From Pseudomonas sp. IPO3778 (GTDB taxonomy: Bacteria; Pseudomonadota; Gammaproteobacteria; Pseudomonadales; Pseudomonadaceae), in NCBI RefSeq assembly GCF_013386825.1, contig NZ_JACARC010000045.1, forward strand, positions 1 to 64,000: 64,000 bases of DNA, in the 5' to 3' direction. Below the pieces are notes generated by a model. That model worked only from the letters and a program-made list of their open reading frames with translations. It was not told the DNA's origin and ran no database searches. A program made the translations under genes and the position numbers. Shown here piece after piece: positions 53,250 to 63,293 of this stretch (position 1 is its first letter; each line of letters opens with the position of its first letter).

Positions 53250-53599
53250 GGTGGGTATAGGCACAAGTGAAGTAGATGGGGATAACTGACTTTAATCGAC
53301 GGTACGGTTTTCGTCCCGGAATCAAACGGATCCCGGTTGTGAGAGCGAGGATTGAAGTAACACCAGTCTGGATTGGGCCATTCTCTACGAGGTGTTGCCG
53401 CAGGCAATAGAGGATTCGACAGTTGTTGAAAGCAGTTTAGGACGAGGATGGCAGGGCTTGGGGCGCTTTCTGACAGAGTTATCTTCTAAATGCGGCGATT
53501 CACACGGGGCGAGTTGGGTTTGCCCAGGACAACGCTAGGTCAGAGGGGAGGGAGGGTTCTGACAATTGGTTGCCACGGGCAAGTCCGCTCACTCGATTT
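53250..53599. other. Intergenic region between DUF1493 and DUF6124 genes
   Basis: No supported gene, repeat or hairpin. A roughly 60-codon rightward open frame near 53,370-53,540 lacks a start codon and ribosome binding site. Confidence 0.4.
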
Positions 53600-53929
53600 T
53601 TAGCTGGGCGGCTGCTGTGGAGGTGTTCGGTTGATGGCCTCGGAGGAGGTGAGTTGCATCATTCCGGTTTGGGCGACCTCCAGTAGATCGCAACCGTCCT
53701 GGACGAGCAGGTACAGGGCATTGGTGATGTGGGAAATGTCTTTGAGGTCGGCCTGTTCGAAGGTCAGGCAGGAGAAGGTTTCCAGCAGGTCGGCTGCGGC
53801 GCGGATGCGTTGGTGGGCGGCGGACTGGATGTCTTCGGCGGCGGCTTCGGTGTCGATGAGCAGGGGGTGGGTATCGGTGAAGTTGGTGCCAAGTGGAAGG
53901 TAGCGTTTTGTCGCTTCAGGTGTTTGCAT
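53600..53929 (-). CDS. DUF6124 family protein
   Basis: A 109-residue Pseudomonas-type protein (DUF6124, formerly DUF3077). Helical; core AAAEDIQSAAHQRIRAAADLLE (about 30-51) and a second helix LYLLVQDGCDLLEVAQTGMM (about 72-91). Function unknown. An unusually long structured leader lies upstream and is described separately. Confidence 0.75.
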   Translation of the reverse strand: MQTPEATKRYLPLGTNFTDTHPLLIDTEAAAEDIQSAAHQRIRAAADLLETFSCLTFEQADLKDISHITNALYLLVQDGCDLLEVAQTGMMQLTSSEAINRTPPQQPPS

Positions 53930-54200
53930 TTGAAGGTACTCGGTTTGCTGTTAAGTAACCGTCATCACCGTGGCCAAACGATGGGTGGCGGACTGTGCGC
54001 AGGTTGGCCAACCGGAAACAGCAATCCGGCACGTCCGTGGACGTCCCACACACAGCCGCCATAACATTGCGCTGAGAAGACGATAGACGTCCGCCAGACA
54101 AGTGATGGCACTTATGTGTGCTGTTTTCGAGTGACCAAACCCGGTCGCTGAATTTGCAGCGACGGGGCGAACCTTGGCGGGAGTGTTGGGCTAGAGCAAT
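53930..54200 (-). ncRNA. Structured leader upstream of the DUF6124 gene
   Basis: A gene-free stretch of about 270 bp dense in inverted repeats. An 8-bp long-range pair TGGCGGAC (53986-53993) and GTCCGCCA (54089-54096) encloses GGTTGGCCAACC (54002-54013), CCGGA/TCCGG (54012-54016 and 54025-54029) and ACGTCC-GT-GGACGT (54031-54044). A further hairpin GTCGCTG/CAGCGAC lies at 54044-54063 plus 100 (54,144-54,150 and 54,157-54,163). I recall closely similar leaders before other Pseudomonas DUF6124/DUF3077 genes, but could not check. A cis-acting RNA or a repeated cassette is possible. A 61-codon ORF through it is probably spurious. Confidence 0.4.
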
Positions 54201-54205
54201 AAACA

Positions 54206-54228
54206 GATCGTTACCAGCTTTAACGATC
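54206..54228 (-). terminator. Probable terminator of yhfG-fic
   Basis: GATCGTTA (54206-54213) pairs perfectly with TAACGATC (54221-54228). On the leftward transcript the stem is followed by TGTTTATTG. It lies 6 bp after the fic stop codon. Confidence 0.55.
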
Positions 54229-54233
54229 AGTGG

Positions 54234-54827
54234 CTAGCGCGGGGTGCTGATGCACCGCTCAAAAATCGCCTCCAGCCCCCGGTAATCACACGCCACCGCG
54301 TCAATATTCGCCGGTATCCACGCCGCGTTCTTCACCAGCCACCAATTCACTGAAAACCCAGCATTGACGATGATCTGCTCGAACAGAATCCGCTGTGCCC
54401 GGCCATTGCCTTCGCGAAACGGGTGGATCACGTTGAGGTCGCCATAAGCCTCGGCGATCTGGGTCACCAACTCGGCCTGGGTAACGCCGACAAACCAGTT
54501 GGCCTGCGCCATGTGCTGGATGATCTTCGCGGCTTCGGGCGGGATGCGCTCCGGTGTGCAGAACAGCGTGTCGCCTTTCTGGATGTTGACCGTACGCAGT
54601 TCGCCGGCCCATTCGTAGATGTCCCCGAACAGGGTGCGGTGGATGTGTTGCAGGCGTTCAAGGTCGTAGGGCGGTGGGTAGAGGGGGAGGTGGCCTACGG
54701 CGATTTCAGATAATTCCCGCTCTGCCTGGTGCAGGCGCTCTTCGTCGAACAGATCGAGGCGGTTGCGCAGGACGCTGCTACCGGGGTAGCAGTACGGGTC
54801 CTGGCCCACGCCGTATTTGTCGAGCAT
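54234..54827 (-). CDS. fic: Fic-family AMP-transferase-like protein
   Basis: A 197-residue single-domain Fic/DOC protein. The active-site motif HPFREGNGRAQR starts at His135 and is complete, so it should be able to transfer AMP (or another nucleotide) to a target hydroxyl. The flap region lies around TLFCTPERIP (87-96). No inhibitory helix is visible in the N- or C-terminus, so inhibition would come from the separate upstream gene product. Start and upstream stop overlap by one base. Confidence 0.88.
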   Translation of the reverse strand: MLDKYGVGQDPYCYPGSSVLRNRLDLFDEERLHQAERELSEIAVGHLPLYPPPYDLERLQHIHRTLFGDIYEWAGELRTVNIQKGDTLFCTPERIPPEAAKIIQHMAQANWFVGVTQAELVTQIAEAYGDLNVIHPFREGNGRAQRILFEQIIVNAGFSVNWWLVKNAAWIPANIDAVACDYRGLEAIFERCISTPR

Positions 54828-54997
54828 CAGCGTGGGGTGTTGCGGTACTTGGCGAGGACGGCTTCGCGGGTCGGCAGGGGTTTGTCGACGTCGGCGGGCT
54901 GGGTGTCGAACCCTTCCAGGCGCAGGCTGGCCAGGTAGTTGGAACGGCGGATCTTGTCGTAATGATCCTGCTTTTGCTCAAACGTCAGTTCGGCCAT
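54827..54997 (-). CDS. yhfG: YhfG-type antitoxin for Fic
   Basis: A 56-residue protein, shorter than most callers report. It reads MAELTFEQKQDHYDK at the start and contains SNYLASLRLEGF, in which SLRLEG (24-29) matches the Fic inhibitory motif (S/T)xxxE(G/N). This is the class I arrangement, where a small antitoxin blocks the Fic ATP site with this Glu. GAGAGGA precedes the ATG. The stop overlaps the fic start (TGATG). Confidence 0.82.
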   Translation of the reverse strand: MAELTFEQKQDHYDKIRRSNYLASLRLEGFDTQPADVDKPLPTREAVLAKYRNTPR

Positions 54998-55206
54998 GAC
55001 AGCGTCCTCTCGGTGCGAGGTTTGATTGTAGCGCAATGGGTTTCGAGATGCGTCCTGCGCGATGTTGGAACGTTTCCTACTGGTGCCTACTCCACTGCCC
55101 AGGCTGTGTATCATCCTGACTCTTTTTAACTTGCGACCTTTCTCGATTCGCTGAATGTGCTGGTCTATGTTTTGGGCTCGTTCAGCGGTCAATGGAGTGA
55201 CAGCTT

Positions 55207-57144
55207 ATGCACAACACCCTCCAACAGGTCTTTGGTTATCCACAGTTTCGTTTGGGCCAGGAGGCGGCGATCAGCGCCGTGCTGGCCGGCCGTTCGGCGG
55301 CGGCGATTTTCCCCACCGGCTCCGGCAAGTCCCTGTGCTATCAACTTTCCGCTGTACTGCTGCCGCATCTGACGCTGGTGGTGTCGCCGTTGCTGGCGTT
55401 GATGCAGGACCAATTGGGTTTCTTGCAGCGCCACGGCATTTCCGCGGGCAGTATCGATTCGGCCCAGAGCCGGGATGACGCCAATGACGTCATGGCCCGG
55501 GCGCGTTCGGGCGAGCTGAAAATCCTGATGGTTTCCGTGGAGCGCTTGAAGAACGAGCGCTTCCGCAATTTCCTGCAAAGCGTGCCGATCTCGCTGCTGG
55601 TGGTGGACGAGGCGCACTGTATTTCCGAATGGGGCCATAACTTTCGTCCGGATTACCTGAAGCTGCCGGACTACCAGCGTCAGTTCCGCATTCCCCAGGC
55701 ACTGTTGCTGACCGCTACGGCCACGCCCAAGGTGATCGCTGACATGCAGGCGAAGTTCGCCATTGCACCGGACGACGTGATCACCACGGGCTTCTACCGC
55801 GCCAACCTCAACCTGCTGGTAGAGCCCGTCGCCGGCCAGGACAAGCGTCGACGTCTGGTGGCCTGGATGAACGAGCGGGCCAATCAGCCGAGCATCGTCT
55901 ACGTCACCCTGCAAAAAACCGCCGAGCATATTGCCGAACATCTGAATCGCAACGGCATCCAGGCCGAGGCTTACCACGCAGGGTTACCCAACGATAAGCG
56001 CGAGGGCATTCAGCGGCGATTCATGGGCGGCCAGTCCAATTGCATCGTCGCCACCATCGCCTTTGGCATGGGCATCGATAAGAGCGACATTCGCAACGTG
56101 GTGCACTTCGACCTGCCAAAATCCATCGAAAACTACAGCCAGGAGATTGGCCGCGCCGGGCGTGACGGGCAGCCGTCTGATTGTCTGGTGCTGGCTAACC
56201 GCGACAGCCTGAATATCCTGGAGAACTTTGTGTACGGCGACACGCCGGAGCAGGAAGGCATTCGCCGCGTCCTTGAGGAGATACAGGCCGCCCGTGGTGA
56301 GGGGCAATGGGAGTTTTTGCTCCGGTCACTGTCAGACCACAGCAACATCCGCGAGCTGCCACTGAAGACCTTGCTGGTGCAGCTTGAGCTCAAGGGCGTG
56401 ATTGCGCCGCGCTACGCGTTTTACGCGGAATACCGCTTCAAGTACCTGATTGAGCCTGAAGCACTGCTGGCGCGTTTTTCCGGCGAGCGCCAGCAATTTG
56501 TGGCGGCGATTATCCAGGTCTGCAAACGGGCAAAAACCTGGGCTACGGTGGATTTCGACGCGCTTTATCAGCAGCATCAAGCCGAGCGCAACCGTGTGGT
56601 GAAGGCCCTGGATTACTTTCAGGAGCAGGGCCTGATCGAGATGGAAAGCAAGCAGATGACCGAGGTCTACGCGCTGCTGGATACCGACTTTGATCCACAG
56701 GTGTTGAGCGCGCAGTTATACACAGGCTTCAAGCAGCATGAGGTGACGGAAGTGGCGCGGATTCACGCCATGCTGGATTTGTTTGCTACAGAGGCGTGTC
56801 TGGGTTACCGCCTGGCGCATTATTTCGGCGATGAAAACGCACCCCGGCAATGTGGGCATTGCTCGGTCTGTCACGGCAACGTAGCGCACTTGCCGGCGCC
56901 GCCAGCCTTGCCGCCGCTTGTGGATAAAAACTTCCAGGCGCTGTGCGGTGAATTTATCCACAGGCATCATGAGTACAACGGGCACTTGCCAGGCGCTGAG
57001 CGTTTGACACGGTTCCTGGGCGGGATCAGCGTGCCGTTGTTTACCAAGCTGAAGGCGCGAGCCATTCCTGGTTTCGCCGCGCTTGAGGAGTACCCCTACG
57101 CTGAAGTGCGGGAATGGGCTGAAGCTCATTTGAACGATCTGTAA
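55207..57144 (+). CDS. recQ: RecQ-family ATP-dependent DNA helicase
   Basis: A 645-residue 3'-5' superfamily 2 helicase. Motif I is PTGSGKS (36-42), motif II DEAH (134-137) with DEAHCISEWGHNFRPDY, motif III TATATP, motif VI QEIGRAGRDG. A zinc-binding set is visible as ACLGY and QCGHCSVC near 550-570. There is no recognisable HRDC domain, so it is a shorter RecQ form. It has its own start region with two overlapping candidate promoters I cannot resolve. Confidence 0.9.
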   Translation: MHNTLQQVFGYPQFRLGQEAAISAVLAGRSAAAIFPTGSGKSLCYQLSAVLLPHLTLVVSPLLALMQDQLGFLQRHGISAGSIDSAQSRDDANDVMARARSGELKILMVSVERLKNERFRNFLQSVPISLLVVDEAHCISEWGHNFRPDYLKLPDYQRQFRIPQALLLTATATPKVIADMQAKFAIAPDDVITTGFYRANLNLLVEPVAGQDKRRRLVAWMNERANQPSIVYVTLQKTAEHIAEHLNRNGIQAEAYHAGLPNDKREGIQRRFMGGQSNCIVATIAFGMGIDKSDIRNVVHFDLPKSIENYSQEIGRAGRDGQPSDCLVLANRDSLNILENFVYGDTPEQEGIRRVLEEIQAARGEGQWEFLLRSLSDHSNIRELPLKTLLVQLELKGVIAPRYAFYAEYRFKYLIEPEALLARFSGERQQFVAAIIQVCKRAKTWATVDFDALYQQHQAERNRVVKALDYFQEQGLIEMESKQMTEVYALLDTDFDPQVLSAQLYTGFKQHEVTEVARIHAMLDLFATEACLGYRLAHYFGDENAPRQCGHCSVCHGNVAHLPAPPALPPLVDKNFQALCGEFIHRHHEYNGHLPGAERLTRFLGGISVPLFTKLKARAIPGFAALEEYPYAEVREWAEAHLNDL

Positions 57145-57167
57145 ATTCACCTACCCGAGATTTGCCC

Positions 57168-57599
57168 ATGTCTGACTCCATGCCGCAGCGCGCCGATTAC
57201 CGTCATTTCCAGCCGATCATCACGCGTTGGCACGACAATGATGTGTATGGCCATGTGAACAACGTCACCTACTACAGTTTCTTCGACACAGCGGTGAACA
57301 CCTACCTGATCGAGCAGGGCGGCTTGGATATCCATGACGGTGAGGTGGTGGGGTTTGTGGTGAGTTCGGCGTGCGATTACTTCGCTTCGATTGCCTTTCC
57401 GGACCGCATTGAGATCGGCTTGCGGGTGGGCAAGTTGGGCAACAGTTCGGTGCAGTATGAGCTGGCGGTGTTCAAGGCTGGCGAAGAGGACGCCTCTGCC
57501 GCGGGAAGGTTTGTGCATGTGTTCGTGGATCGGGCGTCGAACCAGCCCGTGACCATTCCAGACGCGCTGCGAGGTGCCTTGCAGCGCTTGGTATTGTAG
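57168..57599 (+). CDS. 4HBT-type acyl-CoA thioesterase
   Basis: A 143-residue hotdog-fold thioesterase. The 4-hydroxybenzoyl-CoA thioesterase signature is WHDNDVYGHVNNVTYYSFFD (about 22-41), with the active-site Asp in it. The ATG at 57168 lies 23 bp after recQ. The TAG stop is supplied by the first bases of a REPIN arm (GTAGGAG). Confidence 0.87.
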   Translation: MSDSMPQRADYRHFQPIITRWHDNDVYGHVNNVTYYSFFDTAVNTYLIEQGGLDIHDGEVVGFVVSSACDYFASIAFPDRIEIGLRVGKLGNSSVQYELAVFKAGEEDASAAGRFVHVFVDRASNQPVTIPDALRGALQRLVL

Positions 57600-57693
57600 G
57601 AGCGAGCTTGCTCGCGAAAAACCTGAGGGCACAGCGGGGTGTCAGGTTTCCATCGTCATCGTTGACGACCATCGCGAGCAAGCTCGCTCCTAC
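57596..57693. repeat. REPIN, GTAGGAGCGAGCTTGCTCGCG type
   Basis: Inverted arms GTAGGAGCGAGCTTGCTCGC... and ...GCGAGCAAGCTCGCTCCTAC with a shorter perfect inner pairing than at 18,510. The left arm overlaps the thioesterase stop codon. It lies between convergent genes. Confidence 0.9.
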
Positions 57694-57703
57694 AGGGGGT
57701 GGC

Positions 57704-58180
57704 TTAGCGGTGGCGATAGTGATGCTTGTTGCGATGCCCATAAGCATGGCCGCGCCCGCGATGGTCGTCGCGGTCATAGCGGCGGTTATCGCGCCCACGG
57801 TAACGACGATCATCGTCATCGCTCTTGTTGCCCATGTAGTTGCCCAGCGCGCCACCGGCGCCACCGCCGGCGGCTGCGCCGATCAGGCTGCCGGTGCTGC
57901 CGCCAACGCTGCGGCCCACTACGTTGCCGCCGGCTGCGCCCAACGCGCCGCCAATGGCCGCTTCGCCCCGGCTGCGTTTGTCTGCGCCGACCGCACTGCC
58001 GCCTGCGCCGCCGAGGGCCGCACCAATGGCCGAACCGGTGTTACCGCCCAACTGCTGACCTACGACCGAACCTAAAACCCCGCCCAATGCGCCGCCCACA
58101 CCGGCTTCGGTGGTGCCACCGGCCATGGCTGCGCCACTGACCAGGCCAAGGGACAACAAGAGAATCGAGGAGAACTTCAT
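57704..58180 (-). CDS. Glycine-zipper protein with signal peptide and basic tail
   Basis: A 158-residue secreted or periplasmic protein. The signal peptide (1-20) ends SGAAMAG. Residues 25-115 are Gly/Ala-rich glycine-zipper repeats (GGALGGVLGSVVGQQLGG and relatives) ending GNYMGN, the YMGG-type motif. The last 40 residues are extremely rich in Arg, Asp, His and Tyr (DDDDRRYRGRDNRRYDR). Probably envelope-associated; function unknown. GAGG precedes the ATG. Confidence 0.78.
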   Translation of the reverse strand: MKFSSILLLSLGLVSGAAMAGGTTEAGVGGALGGVLGSVVGQQLGGNTGSAIGAALGGAGGSAVGADKRSRGEAAIGGALGAAGGNVVGRSVGGSTGSLIGAAAGGGAGGALGNYMGNKSDDDDRRYRGRDNRRYDRDDHRGRGHAYGHRNKHHYRHR

Positions 58181-58338
58181 AGAGGAACCTCAAGAGGATG
58201 ACGGCGCGATCCTGAGGTTGTATCGATATGGAAACAATCGAAACCCGACCAGCGGTACAGGTTGTATACAATTCTCTAAGTTACTGTTTTGTATGGGGAA
58301 CTTAAGTGATTTTTACGGGTCTTTAATGACTTCGGAAC
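58181..58338. other. Intergenic region right of the glycine-zipper gene
   Basis: Contains the promoter side of the leftward glycine-zipper gene and a TTGTATACAA palindrome (58262-58271) of the kind bound by GntR-type regulators. No protein-coding gene is supported. The orphan terminator that follows suggests a rightward small transcript. Confidence 0.4.
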
Positions 58339-58368
58339 GGCCGCTTTTATGCAAAAGCGGCCTTTTTT
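58262..58368 (+). ncRNA. Candidate small RNA ending at an orphan terminator
   Basis: A strong rightward intrinsic terminator (58339-58368) has no rightward gene before it for 700 bp: the previous rightward gene ends at 57,599 and the glycine-zipper gene reads leftward. The region from the TTGTATACAA palindrome to the terminator is AT-rich and could encode a short transcript of roughly 60-100 bases. No open frame of useful size is present. This is an inference from the terminator alone. Confidence 0.35.
58339..58368 (+). terminator. Orphan intrinsic terminator
   Basis: Perfect 10-bp stem GGCCGCTTTT/AAAAGCGGCC with an ATGC loop and six T. The reverse direction lacks a T run, so it acts rightward. 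Confidence 0.9.
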
Positions 58369-58394
58369 GTGCCCGTAAAACTCGGGTGCTGCCT

Positions 58395-58487
58395 GTGGCG
58401 AGGGAGCTTGCTCCCGTTGGGCTGCGCAGCGGCCCCAACATTTCTACGGGCGCTACGTACCCGAACGGGAGCAAGTTCCCTCGCCAC
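58395..58487. repeat. REPIN, GTGGCGAGGGAGCTTGCTCCCG type
   Basis: Inverted arms GTGGCGAGGGAGCTTGC... and ...GCAAGTTCCCTCGCCAC (one mismatch in the right arm). Second copy of the family at 30,950. It lies downstream of the leftward oxidoreductase gene. Confidence 0.88.
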
Positions 58488-58500
58488 AATGAGGTGTCGC

Positions 58501-60845
<2,345 letters not shown>

Positions 60846-60849
<4 letters not shown>

Positions 60850-61685
60850 GCTTGATTCTCCATCGCAGGGCTATAGACCCGCGGCGCACTTTTCTGCGGC
60901 AGGTGGATGAGATTGAGGTTGTGCCGGCGGGCCCATTGCAGGGCCAGGCCGGTGGGCGACGACAGGCTGACCAGGGTCTGGATGCCTGCGCGCAACACTT
61001 TCTGGATCAGTTCGAGGCTGCAGCGACTGGTGACAATCGCCAGGCCGCCGTCGGTCGGAATCTTTTGGCGGATCAGCGCGCCGATCAGCTTGTCGAGGGC
61101 GTTATGCCGGCCGATATCTTCACGGCCCAGCAGCAATTCGCCCTGATGGTTCATGAACACCGCCGCATGCACTGCGCCGCTGTATTGGCCTAAAGGCTGG
61201 AACGCGCTGATGCGTTGGCGCAGGCCGTCCAGCCATTCGGCAGGTGGCAATGGCGCGCCGGGCAGCACCTTGAGGTTGGGCAGCGCTTGTTCCACGGCTT
61301 CTACACCACACAGGCCGCAGCCGCTAGTGCCCGCCAATTGCCGACGCTGCTGTTTCATGTTCCAGAACGCACGGCTGGAAATCTGCACCTGGGCGTATTG
61401 AGTCGAACCCGAGCCGCTGATTTTCAGGTCATAAATGTCGCTAACGTCTTCGATAATGCCGCTACCGATGCTGAAGCCGAGAATAAAGTCTTCAAGGTCG
61501 GTGGGCGTTACCAGCATCACCGCCTGGCTGATGTCGTTATAGGCAATCGCCAACGCCACTTCCTCGGCAAGCGCGGTGCTGGCCGATTCGGTGTGTTCGA
61601 GATTACAAAACTGGTAGCTCTGGCTGGCGGCGGGCGCGGGCGTTTCGAGGGCGGGCGCCGCGCAGACTGGGCGCTGGGCGTTCAT
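60846..61685 (-). CDS. fdhD: Formate dehydrogenase accessory sulfurtransferase FdhD
   Basis: A 279-residue sulfurtransferase that moves sulfur to the molybdenum cofactor of formate dehydrogenase-like enzymes. The conserved cysteine motif is GTSGCGLCGVE (about 139-149); the C-terminal domain contains GREDIGRHNALDKLIG and the SRCSLELIQK segment. Encoded just upstream of its likely client and translationally coupled to it. Confidence 0.92.
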
Positions 61686-61780
61686 TGGGCATTACCACCG
61701 GGAGTATTCAGCTGTAAGACTAGGCGCGACAAAGGGTCGCGTCTAATCGTCAGTACTGATCTACCGATAGATGGCGTCGA

Positions 61781-62668
61781 TCAAGGCTCGAGCAGCGATT
61801 TCTGGTACAGCGCAAAACAGGCTTCTGCCAGGGCCGAGCGAGGCGCGCTGCGGCGCATGATCAGCCCCAGGCGGGCCAGAGTGTGAGCGTCTTCAATGGG
61901 TTGCAGGCGCAAGTGCTCAGTGAGGGCGTCGAGGCCGCCGTCCAGTGGCATCACCGCGCAGCACAGGCCGCCGTGCACGGCTTGTAACAATTGATGGACG
62001 GCATCGGTCTGCAACAGCGGCTGGGGGTTGAGGCCACGGCTGTGGAAGTTGTGGTCGATGGACTGGCGAAAGTGCATGCCGCTGGTGAGCATGCCCAAGG
62101 GCAATTCGATCAGCGCTTCCCAGCTCAGGGGCTTGTCGCCGAAGCTGAAGAACCGTTGGTCGTACAGCAGGCCCATGCGCGTTTCGCTCAGGGCCAGGGA
62201 GTCGAAGCGCTCGGCGTCCAGGCGCTCGAGGTACGACACGCCAAGGTCCAGGCGGTTGCTGGCCAGTTGCTCAAGGATTTGCTCGGAGCTTAACGCCGAC
62301 AACTCAAAGCGCAGGCTCGGGTGCTCTTTATGCAGTTTCTGCATCAGGGCCAGCGGATCGAAACTCGAGAGCGGCACCACGCCCAGGCGCAACGTGCCCA
62401 CCAGGTTGCCGCGACAGGCCGCCGCCTCGGCCTGCAAACCGTCGTACGCCGCCAGCACCGTGCGCGCCCAGGCCAGCACGCGTTCCCCGGGAGCGGTAAA
62501 ACCTTCGAAGCGCTGGCCGCGATTGACCAGCGGCAGATCCAGCTCTTCCTCCAGGCTGCGCAGGCGCATCGACAGGGTCGGCTGGGTGATGTGGCAGCGC
62601 GCGGCCGCCTGGCCGAAGTGACGGGTTTCGTCGAGGGCGATGAGGAATTTCAGCTGTTTGATGTCCAT
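61781..62668 (-). CDS. LysR-family transcriptional regulator
   Basis: A 295-residue LysR regulator. The HTH is in residues 1-60 (MDIKQLKFLIALDETRHFGQAA, key residues HFGQAAARCHITQPTLS), followed by a linker and an effector domain from about 90. It lies 95 bp upstream of fdhD on the same strand and may control the fdhD-oxidoreductase pair. It resembles OxyR-like members in size only; I see no conserved redox cysteine pair. Confidence 0.85.
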   Translation of the reverse strand: MDIKQLKFLIALDETRHFGQAAARCHITQPTLSMRLRSLEEELDLPLVNRGQRFEGFTAPGERVLAWARTVLAAYDGLQAEAAACRGNLVGTLRLGVVPLSSFDPLALMQKLHKEHPSLRFELSALSSEQILEQLASNRLDLGVSYLERLDAERFDSLALSETRMGLLYDQRFFSFGDKPLSWEALIELPLGMLTSGMHFRQSIDHNFHSRGLNPQPLLQTDAVHQLLQAVHGGLCCAVMPLDGGLDALTEHLRLQPIEDAHTLARLGLIMRRSAPRSALAEACFALYQKSLLEP

Positions 62669-62831
62669 CTTCGCTCCAAGGCGTGGTCCACAGGCGGGGG
62701 GATTCTAGCGCGTTTGGGGCTGTGGCCAGGAACCGTAGGAGTTATCCGGTCTTTGGTCGGGCAGGAACCCAATTCTGTAGGACTGGTCTAGTCTTTTGCA
62801 TCTGGAATTCATATCCCAAGGAGAGTGCACC

Positions 62832-63272
62832 ATGAGTATTTTTAGCTTTGTTAAGGAAGCGGGCGAGAAGCTGGTCAAGCTGTTGACGCCAGGTAATGCC
62901 AACGCCGGCGAAGATCTGAAAAAGCATATCGAGGATGTCGGGTTGGGTAACCCGAACGTTCACGCTACCGTCGAGGGTGACAAGGTCACGATTTCCGGTG
63001 AGGTGGCGACGCAGGAAGAGAAAGAAAAAATCATCCTGGCGGCAGGCAATATTGCCGGTGTTGCGAGCGTTGAGGACCAGATTACCGTTTCCGGTCCTGC
63101 AGTCGCGGCGGCCCGTTTTGTTGTGGTCAAAAAGGGCGACACGCTGAGCGCGATCTCCCTGGCGGTGTATGGCAACGCCAACCAGTACAACAAAATCTTC
63201 GAGGCCAATAAGCCGATGCTTAAAGATGTGAACAAAATCTACCCAGGGCAGACGCTGCGTATTCCTGAGTAA
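62832..63272 (+). CDS. lysM: BON-LysM domain protein (YgaU/Kbp-like)
   Basis: A 146-residue protein with an N-terminal BON domain (about 25-80) and a C-terminal LysM domain (about 96-144: FVVVKKGDTLSAISLAVYGN and IYPGQTLRIP). E. coli YgaU/Kbp binds potassium and needs no signal peptide; this protein also has none. I chose the ATG at 62832, preceded by AAGGAGA. Confidence 0.92.
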   Translation: MSIFSFVKEAGEKLVKLLTPGNANAGEDLKKHIEDVGLGNPNVHATVEGDKVTISGEVATQEEKEKIILAAGNIAGVASVEDQITVSGPAVAAARFVVVKKGDTLSAISLAVYGNANQYNKIFEANKPMLKDVNKIYPGQTLRIPE

Positions 63273-63285
63273 TACGCGGGCCCAA

Positions 63286-63293
63286 TGTGGGAG
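63286..63293. repeat. REP remnant at the IS110 boundary
   Basis: AATGTGGGAG (TGTGGGAG at 63286-63293) is the outer end of a GTGGGAG-type REP that stops abruptly; ATTCTATGG of the IS element replaces the expected CGGGCTTGC or CTGGCTTGC. This is the likely insertion boundary. Confidence 0.6.

Noticed and set aside
53370..53540. About 60-codon open frame in the DUF1493/DUF6124 gap
   Set aside because: No start codon or ribosome binding site, and the translation resembles no known protein.
53916..54101. 61-codon leftward ORF before the DUF6124 gene
   Set aside because: It runs through the structured leader, overlaps the DUF6124 start and lacks a ribosome binding site. I treat it as a by-product of the conserved nucleotide sequence.
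18510..57693. Repeated GTAGGAG/GTGGGAG elements as a CRISPR array
   Set aside because: Copies are inverted pairs scattered kilobases apart, with no regular spacers and no cas genes.
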